Of a DNA stretch of 34,119 nucleotides, positions 10,097 through 19,245 are shown piece by piece; position 1 is the stretch's first letter; every line of letters starts with the position of its first letter. The stretch is from Ruminiclostridium sp. Lineage in GTDB: Bacteria; Bacillota; Clostridia; Acetivibrionales; DTU013. Location: assembly GCA_012027035.1 (NCBI GenBank), contig VEPD01000072.1:1-34119 (forward strand), in the 5' to 3' direction. The position numbers and the translations under genes are program-made. The notes beneath the pieces were generated by a model. It made no database searches, had not been told where the DNA came from, and saw nothing but the letters and a program-made list of their open reading frames with translations.

Positions 10097-10308
10097 CTTT
10101 TTTGCTCCTCATATTCCTTATTTCCGTAAGTTTCATTCCTGCAATAAGGGCACGGTGAGCCTTCTCGCAGCTGATAATCACCACTATCGATATTAACAAA
10201 CAAAGGATTTGCTAAGATACTTTGTTTGCCGTGGCGGTTTCTGTCTGATAAAGCTGAAACTGTGACGATCCGTAATGCTTTGTTTAGCTGTCTAAATAGT
10301 TTACACAC
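10093..10308 (-). pseudogene. C-terminal remnant of a right-handed parallel beta-helix protein
   Basis: Short ORF overlapping the upstream CDS; 'HGKQSILANPLFVNIDSGDYQLREGSPC' resembles the terminal coil 'DPLFVDPANGDFRLKPGSPAI' of pectate-lyase-like proteins. Confidence 0.55.
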
Positions 10309-12923
10309 ACATGAATATCTCCAGAAGCTTCTTTAAGTCTGACGATTTCACTTTCATCATCGAAATCCTCCCATATCTGACCATTAACTTTTACACCAGC
10401 GATTTTTACACCTTTGGTATATCTCAACTTGAGGTATAAGTTTCCGATTTTCGGATCATTTGGCAGTTTTAATTTTACATCAATCAGGCCGTTAATCTTA
10501 GAATCTATACAGTAGCTCACCATGCCAAACTTCGTTGCGGCGTTCTCCACTTCTATACTGCAGCCTGCATCCAGCCAACTCCGTGGCACTGCTTTGGCAA
10601 TCCAGAGTATATCCTCGTATTCATAAATCAGCATATCTCTTAACCTATGCAAAAACAAAGCTTCTTCAAAAGTTTTCGGAGGATATCTCAAAGTTGCCGC
10701 ATGCTCTCTCATCCAATACGATTCGAGGTCTACATGCAGAGCATATGTATTGTAGAAAGTCCTTATAAAGCAGGATATGTCATCCTTGCTCAGGTATACT
10801 TGAGCCAGAGGATAATACCCATTCTGCCAACCTGTCCCACCCCAACTGAACCAATCCTTTTCAACATCATAGTCCGTCATCATTGCAGGTGTATCCCTGC
10901 CCTTCGTATCCGGATGCACTCCATAAACCTGATCCCATTTTTTCGGCATAATAGAAGCATCCAGCATGAAGTTATCTTCCAAAATATCCAGTATCCAATC
11001 GGCCTCAATACTTTGAGGATCGATAACCTCCATGTGCACCAGTGCAATCGCACTATGGTCTATATCGAGCCACGGTCTTCCTATGGAAGGGCTTGGGGGC
11101 ACAAGTTCCACACCCATACCGCGTAAATACGGAAACGGTGGAATCATGGGAACGAATATTCCGTTTCTGATCGGTTTTACAGGTGAAAGTTCCATTGACT
11201 TTTTTACTGCTGTAAGTATGTCATTCTTGAATTCCAAAGCTTTGTTTTCAAGCAGAGCTGCATATTCCCCATCCAAAACGGCGAGAACTTTTGCGCTTTT
11301 AGTAAGAGCACTGTAAGCATATGCATTCATCTGATACCAGCTTTCCCATATATCCATATCACCTCCACGGGCAGGTGGCAGTAAACCATAATCCCACGGT
11401 TTCGACCCGTTCGGATAGGTAACCATATGCCATTTTCTTTCAGTCAGCAACCATTCGCAACATGCTTTTATCTTCTCACTGCACTCTTCCAACCACTCCT
11501 TATCCTTTGTAATAAAATAGTGTTCAGCCAATCCGATAAGTATAGACGGAGGGTCGAGGTAAAGCCAGCTGTCACCATGCTTAATGCCGTATGGGAAACA
11601 CAAACAGCCTTCTTTGAACCGGTACAACCCATCAGGCTTACGCTGTCCGCTTTGTTCGAGACATTTGTTAAGTCCTGACTTTGCCATATCATGGAGTCCC
11701 AAAATATCAAAAACTGTAATAATCGGACATGATTCCATTCCAATCATCGGATATGGTCCAATCCTTATATCCCACGAGCCATCTTTTTCTTCATCGCAGT
11801 ATGCAAGCAAATGCTCCGGCCCGAGTTTCCAAGCCATATTAAACCTCCAATCAGGAGTCTTGACTTTCATTGGAATTTCAATACTTTTCGGGCCTGTAGT
11901 TTTAGGATCTTTCGGTACCGGCCTGGTACCTATTTCTTTAAGAATCCTGTTCCAGTCCTGTTCCTGCTCTTTTCGTACCTTTTCCCTGATTGTTTCCGGT
12001 GCTCTCGACTTAATATTTTCAAGCCACTTCTGTGCTGAGCAACCCGTACTCTTTCTCCTTATATAGAGTCCCTTGGACGGTATGTATATACCTTCAGTAC
12101 TATCAAGGTCATCTGGAGCAAAGGAGACCGTACCGTTTGTCGTAGTAAGTGTAATCACTGTTTTATTAGGGACAAAATGCCGCCCTTTTCTTTGCTCTGC
12201 CCATTCTGCTTTCAGTAAACTAACATTTATGCCCATTTGCATGCTGTTATCGGAGAGGCATTGCCATGTATGTGCTCCACCTTCGTTCTTCTTGATGGAA
12301 ACGCTTCCGTTGCAACCTTTACCACACAAGGCCGAAACATTTTCTATAATTCCGTTATATGCACTTATAGTCCCGTCTACAAACCTGTTGGACGAAATGC
12401 CCTGAGTATCAAAACCCCATTCTATTTCTAAAGTTTCTCTCTTCCACCATGCATCCGTGAAAACTTTTACAGAAAAAGAAGGAACATTATTGACATCAAA
12501 AGAGGGATAAGTCACACGAAACCTCAATTTCATCGTTCTGATACTGCTGTCCTCAAATATAAACGTTTTTGGAGACTTGCAACGGCAATATTGCGGATAA
12601 GGCTGCCAGTTGCCTTGATACCATGTCCAAGGTCTTGAATTCTGCCATTCTACAGTTGGCGCCCAATATTCGCAAAGAACCATTTCCGCAAACCATTCAC
12701 AGTCTTCATCAAGCTCTATATTTATTTTGTTTATCCTCCTGGGCTCCTCCCAGGCTAGCCCATATATTACATTGCTATCTTTAGCATCGCAAATCCAATC
12801 GCTCTCCGCACAGGCTTCAGCTTCTGAAGATTTGAAGCTGTATTTATAAGCCCATCGTTGGATATCAATAGGCTGTGGATTAGAACAGGTGTCCTTTGTC
12901 TCATTGAAGTGTTTTCCTTTCAC
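10284..12923 (-). CDS. Large six-hairpin-type glycoside hydrolase-like protein, family unassigned
   Basis: ORF track starts at 12974, but the first codons lie in the 146-bp repeat. A GTG at 12923 (VKGKHFNETK...) has a GGGAG SD upstream. 'GIKHGDSWLYLDPPSILIGLAEHYFITKDKEWLEECSEKIKACCEWL' resembles an (alpha/alpha)6 barrel. Confidence 0.7.
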   Translation of the reverse strand: MKGKHFNETKDTCSNPQPIDIQRWAYKYSFKSSEAEACAESDWICDAKDSNVIYGLAWEEPRRINKINIELDEDCEWFAEMVLCEYWAPTVEWQNSRPWTWYQGNWQPYPQYCRCKSPKTFIFEDSSIRTMKLRFRVTYPSFDVNNVPSFSVKVFTDAWWKRETLEIEWGFDTQGISSNRFVDGTISAYNGIIENVSALCGKGCNGSVSIKKNEGGAHTWQCLSDNSMQMGINVSLLKAEWAEQRKGRHFVPNKTVITLTTTNGTVSFAPDDLDSTEGIYIPSKGLYIRRKSTGCSAQKWLENIKSRAPETIREKVRKEQEQDWNRILKEIGTRPVPKDPKTTGPKSIEIPMKVKTPDWRFNMAWKLGPEHLLAYCDEEKDGSWDIRIGPYPMIGMESCPIITVFDILGLHDMAKSGLNKCLEQSGQRKPDGLYRFKEGCLCFPYGIKHGDSWLYLDPPSILIGLAEHYFITKDKEWLEECSEKIKACCEWLLTERKWHMVTYPNGSKPWDYGLLPPARGGDMDIWESWYQMNAYAYSALTKSAKVLAVLDGEYAALLENKALEFKNDILTAVKKSMELSPVKPIRNGIFVPMIPPFPYLRGMGVELVPPSPSIGRPWLDIDHSAIALVHMEVIDPQSIEADWILDILEDNFMLDASIMPKKWDQVYGVHPDTKGRDTPAMMTDYDVEKDWFSWGGTGWQNGYYPLAQVYLSKDDISCFIRTFYNTYALHVDLESYWMREHAATLRYPPKTFEEALFLHRLRDMLIYEYEDILWIAKAVPRSWLDAGCSIEVENAATKFGMVSYCIDSKINGLIDVKLKLPNDPKIGNLYLKLRYTKGVKIAGVKVNGQIWEDFDDESEIVRLKEASGDIHVCVNYLDS

Positions 12924-12943
12924 GTTAATCAACTCCCAATTTA

Positions 12944-13088
12944 TTAGTATATCCCTGAAGAATACCGGGTTCAATGAACAATCGTACTAATTGTACAAGA
13001 ATAATATAGGGACAGGTTGGATTTTATACATTCTATATAAAAAAACCGGACTATTTTACGATTTACGGACTAATACTACAGCGTAAAC
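12944..13088. repeat. 146-bp direct repeat, copy 2 (putative promoter region of the glycosidase gene)
   Basis: Near-identical to 9210-9355 (about six substitutions and a 1-nt indel). Confidence 0.9.
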
Positions 13089-13186
13089 AACCAATTTATC
13101 CTCACTGAAATAGTGCGTTGAAGCATTCGCAATATTTCTGTGAGGCGCATAAATGCCGATTTAATAATGAAGTTTACGCTGTAGTA
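13074..13186. repeat. 113-bp element bounded by 15-bp perfect inverted repeats
   Basis: Left arm tactacagcgtaaac (13074-13088) and right arm gtttacgctgtagta (13172-13186) are perfect reverse complements; the 9-bp word actaatact occurs at both ends (13069-13077, 13186-13194). Confidence 0.8.
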
Positions 13187-13192
13187 CTAATA

Positions 13193-15052
13193 CTAAAAAC
13201 GTACTAATGGCATCATAAACCGGACTTCTGTTCCTTCGCCGACTCTACTGCAGATTGAAAGTCCGTATTGTTCTCCGCAATGAAGCTTAATTCTCCGGTT
13301 TACATTTGAAAGGCCAATGCTTGAATCATCATTTTGAGATGCTTCCTCTATATTTTCCCTGATCTCATTGAGCCTTGATTCGCTTATACCGTCGCCGTCA
13401 TCAATGATTTTTATCAGAAGATCCCGTGCCTGGGCAGATGCAGTGATGCTGATTTCTCCTGAAACCTTATTCATCAGCCCGTGAATAAGGGCATTTTCCA
13501 CCACGGGCTGTAAAATAAACCTGATAATTTCGCATGTCATCAATTCATCAGGTACGGCAATGTTTAATTTGAATTTACCTGCAAACCTATAATTCATTAT
13601 CTTTACATAATTCTCAATATAGCTTATTTCTTCTTCCATCATGCACATGATATCATGCTTTTTAAAAATAGGTCCCAGAAAATCCGAAAGGGTTGTAACA
13701 CTGTCGACAATATTATCCGACTTGTTGATGACTGCCATCCATTTTATTGTATTTAACGTATTGTAAATAAAATGTGGATTGATCTGGGCTCTGAGCGCCT
13801 CCATTTCCATATTGCGTTTCTCTGTCTGAATCAGCTCGTTCTTATGGAACAATTCCTTTATACTTGTAGACATTTTATTAAACTGGCTCACAAGTACGCC
13901 AAGTTCATTTTTCGGTGTTTGTTCAAGTGTCAGGCCGAGGTCGCCGTGCCGGATTTTTTTAATTATATCGGTTAGCTTTTTAAGCGGCTTCATCAATTTT
14001 AATATCCAGAATCTTGACAGAACAAAAACAACCGCCAGACTCAAAAAAAATATTATGGCCAGTGTTTTTCTCATGTACACAATATCCTTCAGGATTTCAC
14101 TCATTGGCATCTCACTCACCAGGATTCCAATGGAATTGTTGAGCTTATAATATACAACCTGTACTTTATTATCCGGATTTTCAACAGTAAATGTCCCTTG
14201 ACTTGAATTGGGATCCACTTTCCGGTAAAGCTCGGATTTCTTTGCCAATTTTGAATAGTCCCGGCTGGAAATGACTTTACCTTCGTTATTAATAATATAC
14301 ATGCTGCCTGTACCGGTATCTCTTGAATTGTTATAAAGTGATGTGAAATAATCCTCAGTGATATTAATGACAAGGGCGCCCGAATTACTCCCTGCCAGGA
14401 TATTTCTTGCCGCGGAAACATGATATACCCGGGTGTCTCCCTTCTGATCGGAATTTGCCAAACCAAAATCACGGTCGGTATACCCTCCGAACCATATCAG
14501 CTTCTGCTTGCTTGTCTTTGAATCATTGTATTGTTTTGATTTGTAAAACCAATTGTCTTTTGAAGCTTCATCAAACACGATGTAATTTCCATAAACGGAG
14601 CTCTTTATGATCAGCCCGTCCGCACCATAATAAATAACTGAATCAATATATTTGAAATTGATTACGATATTCGAAAACTTCCGCAATACCGATGAGGCAA
14701 ATGATACTTGATCACTTTCCGGCATTGTACCGTATCGGGTAAGGCCCTGCAAGTCCCCGTCAATAACAAGCTGTCTTGAAATCAAGTCAATATTGTCGGA
14801 AAATCTGCTGATGTTAAAATCGCTCTGTTCGAATCGCTGAATTATGTTGCTTTCTGAATTTCTGCTAAGTATACTGACAATTCCCGAATATAAAAAAACA
14901 AAACTAACGGCAACAACAATCATAAACATAACCAGAAATGATAATATGAGCTGAATCGAAAGCCTTGATGTAAATTTTTCCTCAATTAGCTTTTTTATTC
15001 CCAGCTTTTTTATTCCGTTAAACCTTGTTTTTATCAAAGAGATCCTCCACAA
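13193..15052 (-). CDS. YesM-family sensor histidine kinase
   Basis: Two TM segments, HAMP-like linker, 'QINPHFIYNTLNTIKWMA' H-box, GHKL ATPase 'IIDDGDGISESRLNEIRENI'. Alternative TTG start near 15037 with SD GGAGG. Confidence 0.92.
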   Translation of the reverse strand: MWRISLIKTRFNGIKKLGIKKLIEEKFTSRLSIQLILSFLVMFMIVVAVSFVFLYSGIVSILSRNSESNIIQRFEQSDFNISRFSDNIDLISRQLVIDGDLQGLTRYGTMPESDQVSFASSVLRKFSNIVINFKYIDSVIYYGADGLIIKSSVYGNYIVFDEASKDNWFYKSKQYNDSKTSKQKLIWFGGYTDRDFGLANSDQKGDTRVYHVSAARNILAGSNSGALVINITEDYFTSLYNNSRDTGTGSMYIINNEGKVISSRDYSKLAKKSELYRKVDPNSSQGTFTVENPDNKVQVVYYKLNNSIGILVSEMPMSEILKDIVYMRKTLAIIFFLSLAVVFVLSRFWILKLMKPLKKLTDIIKKIRHGDLGLTLEQTPKNELGVLVSQFNKMSTSIKELFHKNELIQTEKRNMEMEALRAQINPHFIYNTLNTIKWMAVINKSDNIVDSVTTLSDFLGPIFKKHDIMCMMEEEISYIENYVKIMNYRFAGKFKLNIAVPDELMTCEIIRFILQPVVENALIHGLMNKVSGEISITASAQARDLLIKIIDDGDGISESRLNEIRENIEEASQNDDSSIGLSNVNRRIKLHCGEQYGLSICSRVGEGTEVRFMMPLVRF

Positions 15053-16649
15053 CTACCGCATTTTGTTTTTTAAATTCATTCGGCCTATACCCTGTAATCT
15101 TTTTAAAAATACGGCTGAAATAGCTTTCGTCGGCAAAGCCTACTTTCTGTGCGATCTGGTAAGTTTTTAGATGTGTGTTCAACAGGAGCTCCTTTGCCTT
15201 GTCAATCCTTACCCGGTTAACATAATCCATGACGCTGATATGCAAATCCTTCTTAAAAAGACTGCAGAGATAATTTGCGCTTATTTCAACCTGGTCGGCA
15301 ACCTGCTGAAGCGAAATATCCATGAAATAGTTGTCTTTTATAAATCTCACCGTTTCTGAAACTTCCCTGCCTACCAACCTGACATTTGCCTGGGATTCAT
15401 TGATATCCAGCAGATATTGCTCAAATACTCCCATTATTTCAATCAGCGTTGTACAGGTACGTATACGTCCGGCATATTCAAGCGCAATGTTTGACCTGTC
15501 ATTCCCGAACGCATTTGAGTTTGCCGCAGGCCGGTGAATCCACTGTATAAATAATTCTTGAACCTCTTCTTCCGGTACGCAGAACATCTCTTCCAGCAAG
15601 GAAATACCTTCCATGATTTCTTTGCGGTATTCATTGTTCATATCCGGGATTCCGGTAACATGTCCACGGAATTTTTCAATCAAAGAAAGATAAACGCTCT
15701 TGTTGCTGTTGTCCGCATATCGGATACACCTGACGTCTCCCATAAAATAGCTTTGTTTCAGAGCCATAGCCGCTTCATAATATAGATCTTTCAGAGCGGA
15801 ATAATGATTACAGCGGGTACTGATTCCAAAAGTCACCTGTGAGTTTATATAAGTTTTCATAATTATGCTTATCCTGTCCAGAATTTCGTACAGCATCGTC
15901 TGCGCATCATTTTCACCCGCTACATCCCCGAAGCTGAAGAGTATCATGTATTGCTGATCCTTCTCATACACGATTTCCCCTCTTTTATACTTGTCCAGGA
16001 GTTCGTCAATAAGATTCAGGATCGTTTCCCGAAGTGTATTTTCATGTTTGGCATCTAATTTATCATGAGAATTTCTGTTGCTGCTGACTTTCATCATGCA
16101 TAAAATCAATCCGGATGATTTTAACCTCATCTGCATTCCACAGATCATTTTTTCAAATTCAGCATCGGAATAAGCCTGATTAATAATATAATCCTTTATG
16201 ATTTTTTCTTTAATGAACCTTGCATTAACAACCATACCGTTGTTTACAAGTCTGGTTATATTTTCACTCGCAAGCTCGTCATGCACCTTTTTGATCACTG
16301 ACTCCATATCATCCGTCGACATCCTCAGCTTGAGAATATAGTCCGATATCCCCAGCTTCAATGCCTGATGCACCATGTCAAATTCCTGATAACATGTCAA
16401 TATGATGATTATTGTTTTTTTATCCTTCTCTCTGATTCTGGATATCAGCTGAAGTCCGTCCATGACCGGCATTTTAATATCTGTGAGGATCAGATCGGGT
16501 TTTTCTTTTTGATAGATTTCAAACGCTGCCTCCCCGTTTTGAGCCTCTGCAATAACCTTCATATCCATTTTTTCCCAGTCGATCATATTCCTCAAACCAA
16601 TGCTCACCAGCATTTCATCTTCGACAATCAGAACAGTAAACATCGCCAA
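15018..16649 (-). CDS. YesN-family response regulator (REC plus AraC-type HTH)
   Basis: 'LIVEDEMLVSIGLRNMIDWE', 'PDLILTDIKMPVMDG' receiver, C-terminal AraC HTH 'VGFADESYFSRIFKKITGYRPNEFKK'. Confidence 0.95.
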   Translation of the reverse strand: MAMFTVLIVEDEMLVSIGLRNMIDWEKMDMKVIAEAQNGEAAFEIYQKEKPDLILTDIKMPVMDGLQLISRIREKDKKTIIIILTCYQEFDMVHQALKLGISDYILKLRMSTDDMESVIKKVHDELASENITRLVNNGMVVNARFIKEKIIKDYIINQAYSDAEFEKMICGMQMRLKSSGLILCMMKVSSNRNSHDKLDAKHENTLRETILNLIDELLDKYKRGEIVYEKDQQYMILFSFGDVAGENDAQTMLYEILDRISIIMKTYINSQVTFGISTRCNHYSALKDLYYEAAMALKQSYFMGDVRCIRYADNSNKSVYLSLIEKFRGHVTGIPDMNNEYRKEIMEGISLLEEMFCVPEEEVQELFIQWIHRPAANSNAFGNDRSNIALEYAGRIRTCTTLIEIMGVFEQYLLDINESQANVRLVGREVSETVRFIKDNYFMDISLQQVADQVEISANYLCSLFKKDLHISVMDYVNRVRIDKAKELLLNTHLKTYQIAQKVGFADESYFSRIFKKITGYRPNEFKKQNAVVVEDLFDKNKV

Positions 16650-16795
16650 GCCCCTTTGCTATTCAATCATGTTTAACACCAGGAAAATCAAACGGTGTTG
16701 TTCGATAATTCAGCCTGAAATCTGTTGAAAGTAATAATAACGATATCTTTTATGAGTAATATTATATAATGATGCCATTTAAATGTATAGTAGTT

Positions 16796-17152
16796 CTATA
16801 AAATCCCAAAAGTTGCTATTTGCCACGGTTTCAAATCTACTTCAAAGGTTTTGTCTCTTGTATTTATCTGCCTGATTCTATTACCTGCAAGATCAGTTTC
16901 ATAACCCTCTTCTATGGGCACTGCAAATTCAACAATTACATTCGTCTGTTTCCCTTCAGTTTCAAACAATCTGATCTCGAATCCCTTCTCACCTTTTCTT
17001 CTGAATAAAGAGGTTACAACTCCATCTCCTTTGACTGCAAGCAAACTCATTTGCTTCGGAAGAGACCCTTTAGAAGGGCTTTTTACCAAGGTTATTGCGT
17101 TGTAATCCATCTCCATGGACATCCTTAATCTTTCCTGATTGGATATAGCCAT
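16796..17152 (-). pseudogene. C-terminal remnant of a GH38-type alpha-mannosidase-like protein
   Basis: 118 aa with only the C-terminal beta region: 'DGVVTSLFRRKGEKGFEIRLFETEGKQTNVIVEFAVPIEEGYETDLAGN...VDLKPWQIATFGIL'. No catalytic domain upstream. Confidence 0.6.
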
Positions 17153-17230
17153 ATCATGTGGTATCAGGAGGTATTTGTATTCCCATTAATTCACTGATCC
17201 AGAAATCCTTACCCCTTGCCGCGCTTCTAG

Positions 17231-17347
17231 TTAGTTCCAATATGCCTGCACACTCGGCAAGAAACCTTCCGCAAATTTACTTTTATAGTCGTCAGTAAAC
17301 ACTTCATTTAAAGGAACAAGTTTACCTGCATTCATATAAGTGCCCAT
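17231..17347 (-). pseudogene. Short coding remnant, family uncertain
   Basis: Reverse strand reads (RDFIGR)MGTYMNAGKLVPLNEVFTDDYKSKFAEGFLPSVQAYWN*, protein-like but truncated on both sides. Confidence 0.4.
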
Positions 17348-17497
17348 TCTGCCTATAAAGTCTCTTATCAGGAAGAATATTTACACCTGTGGTACCTGGT
17401 ATATTGTATAATAGGTTTATTTCTTCTATATCTCCAAACATTTAAAATGTTATAAAAAAAGTGCCCCCAGTCAACTGGACACCTATTTTCTGTTTGA

Positions 17498-17695
17498 TTA
17501 TCTCAAATCATGTGTTCTCGGCGGTTCAATATCCTTATCTATGAGAAACCCTTTCAGTATTTTTTCGGCTGATTGCTGGCAATGATAGCATATGATTTCC
17601 AGTTTAAGCGGATATAGATTTAACAAATATTTTGCAGTTACTAAATCATCATTTGCAAAATCATGCCATAGTTTGACTATACTGTTCTTGTCCAT
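17498..17695 (-). pseudogene. Truncated HEPN-domain protein (partner of the adjacent MNT)
   Basis: 65 aa; 'LWHDFANDDLVTAKYLLNLYPLKLEIICYHCQQSAEKILKGFLIDKDIEPPRTHDLR*' is the N-terminal half of a HEPN domain, ending at THDL. Confidence 0.7.
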
Positions 17696-18008
17696 AGAGC
17701 TTCACCCCATCTCGGAAAATTATCCTTTCAATGGTTGGCAGTTGCTTTCGCTGATTGAATACAGTTTCCTTTCCAACCAGAATATCTACTGCCCGAATAT
17801 CTTTCCGGCTGATTGCACCACTAATTTTTTGCATAGCTTCAATAGGACGCATACTGTCGTCAGGAATAACCACATAAATGTCAAAGTCACTATCTTTATG
17901 AGGCATTCCATATGCATGGGAGCCAAATAAGTATATCTCATTAGCATTAACAGTATCTAAGATAGCCTGTTTAATACTTTCAAGCTCTTTGCTTGCTGTT
18001 ACATCCAT
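17661..18008 (-). CDS. MNT-type nucleotidyltransferase-domain protein
   Basis: 'IYLFGSHAYGMPHKDSDFDIYVVIPD' (GSx10DxD); likely start MDVTASKEL at about 18008 with a purine-rich SD, not the longer 18086 start. Confidence 0.85.
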   Translation of the reverse strand: MDVTASKELESIKQAILDTVNANEIYLFGSHAYGMPHKDSDFDIYVVIPDDSMRPIEAMQKISGAISRKDIRAVDILVGKETVFNQRKQLPTIERIIFRDGVKLYGQEQYSQTMA

Positions 18009-18480
18009 AAAAAACACCCCCTTCCTTATTTCGTTATTCCGGTTATAAAGCCCACCATCAAGTACAGCTTTCGGTATACAATACATTCACCCTTGTATAA
18101 ATATTGTAGCATATTTTCTTAAAAAAGGGGAATGAATTTATTTAATCACCCAAGATTATCCACCTTTCACCGTCAAAGTCTTCGAATTTTTCAGTGGTCA
18201 CGTTCTGCTCAAAGTATACTGCCAAGATTCATTTTATGTTTTCTATTATACACTTTATTCTATTCATTTCCAATATACCTCACTTTGGGTGCAATTTTAA
18301 AATTTGTACCATCTATTTTAATTTATTCCATATAATGTCACGTTAAAAGGACAGTAACCGTAATATAAGCTTTGCCATCACCACTTTTGACAAAGTTTAT
18401 CTATGTTTATTAACTTGTCCTTTTCTTTCAAGACCCGTAAACACAGCTGTCTTTATGAATTACATCTACAGTAATAATAT

Positions 18481-18925
18481 TTATAGTCCAATAACCGCTC
18501 TAACCTTATCCCATTGATTACTTGCATATTTTGCCCTCAATGCCGCCATATATTGACCTTCTGAAACACCCCACCTCATACCGGACTGCTTCATACGTTG
18601 TTGTATCACCAACTTGTTTCCACTTTCTATAGCGCCACTCCCTATATGATAGCCCCTCAACTTGTATCGCCGGTAATCTATGCGTCCTCGGTTATTCGTA
18701 ATATACACTTTCAGATTTGATACCTGGGCAGGAAGTTTCACACCTGTTAAGTCCGGGAGACTCTCCAAAACTTCATCTATAAGGCCTTTGTCTATCTTGT
18801 CCAGTATATCCTTTGCCTAGCCTTTCATCTTTATTTCATTATCAGGATACTGGTATTTGGCAAAGCTATGCACATTCTCGCTCAAATGATAATAGTCCAT
18901 AATCTGTACCGCCCGGATTTTTAAA
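18481..18925 (-). pseudogene. ISKra4-like transposase C-terminal relic with in-frame stop
   Basis: 'YKLRGYHIGSGAIESGNKLVIQQRMKQSGMRWGVSEGQYMAALRAKYASNQWDKV' preceded in frame by 'VQIMDYYHLSENVHSFAKYQYPDNEIKMKG*AKDILDKIDKGLIDEVLESLPD'; TAG near 18818. Confidence 0.75.
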
Positions 18926-18930
18926 GGTAT

Positions 18931-19224
18931 TCACGCTTTATCCCCTCTCCCCCGCGTACTTTCAACATTATGTATATGTACATGCTGTCCCGGCAGGATA
19001 TCCTCCGTAGCTGTACCGATAGGATAGCCGTATTTTATTACCTGCTGTCCGCACAGAATATGCCGGACCGCAATTTTGTGGCCTGGCGCAATCGTATCTT
19101 TAAGCATGACTTCAAAGCGCTTTTCTTCAAAATATATTGTAACTGACTCCCCTTCTTTTTCGCCTATCAGAGCTGTTGCAACATTGTCCCCGCCGTCAAT
19201 CATAATAAACCTTCCCATGTCCAC
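18931..19224 (-). CDS. UxaA-family N-terminal (SAF) domain protein, altronate-dehydratase-like small component
   Basis: 97 aa; 'GHKIAVRHILCGQQVIKYGYPIGTATEDILPGQHVHIHNVES' is the SAF-domain signature. Confidence 0.88.
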   Translation of the reverse strand: MDMGRFIMIDGGDNVATALIGEKEGESVTIYFEEKRFEVMLKDTIAPGHKIAVRHILCGQQVIKYGYPIGTATEDILPGQHVHIHNVESTRGRGDKA

Positions 19225-19245
19225 ATCCTACCACCCTTTTAAAGT

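Noticed and set aside
18132-18335. 67-aa plus-strand ORF
   Set aside because: No domain and AT-rich tail. The reverse strand shows a short protein-like stretch (YFEQNVTTEKFEDFDGERWIILGD*), too short to assign.
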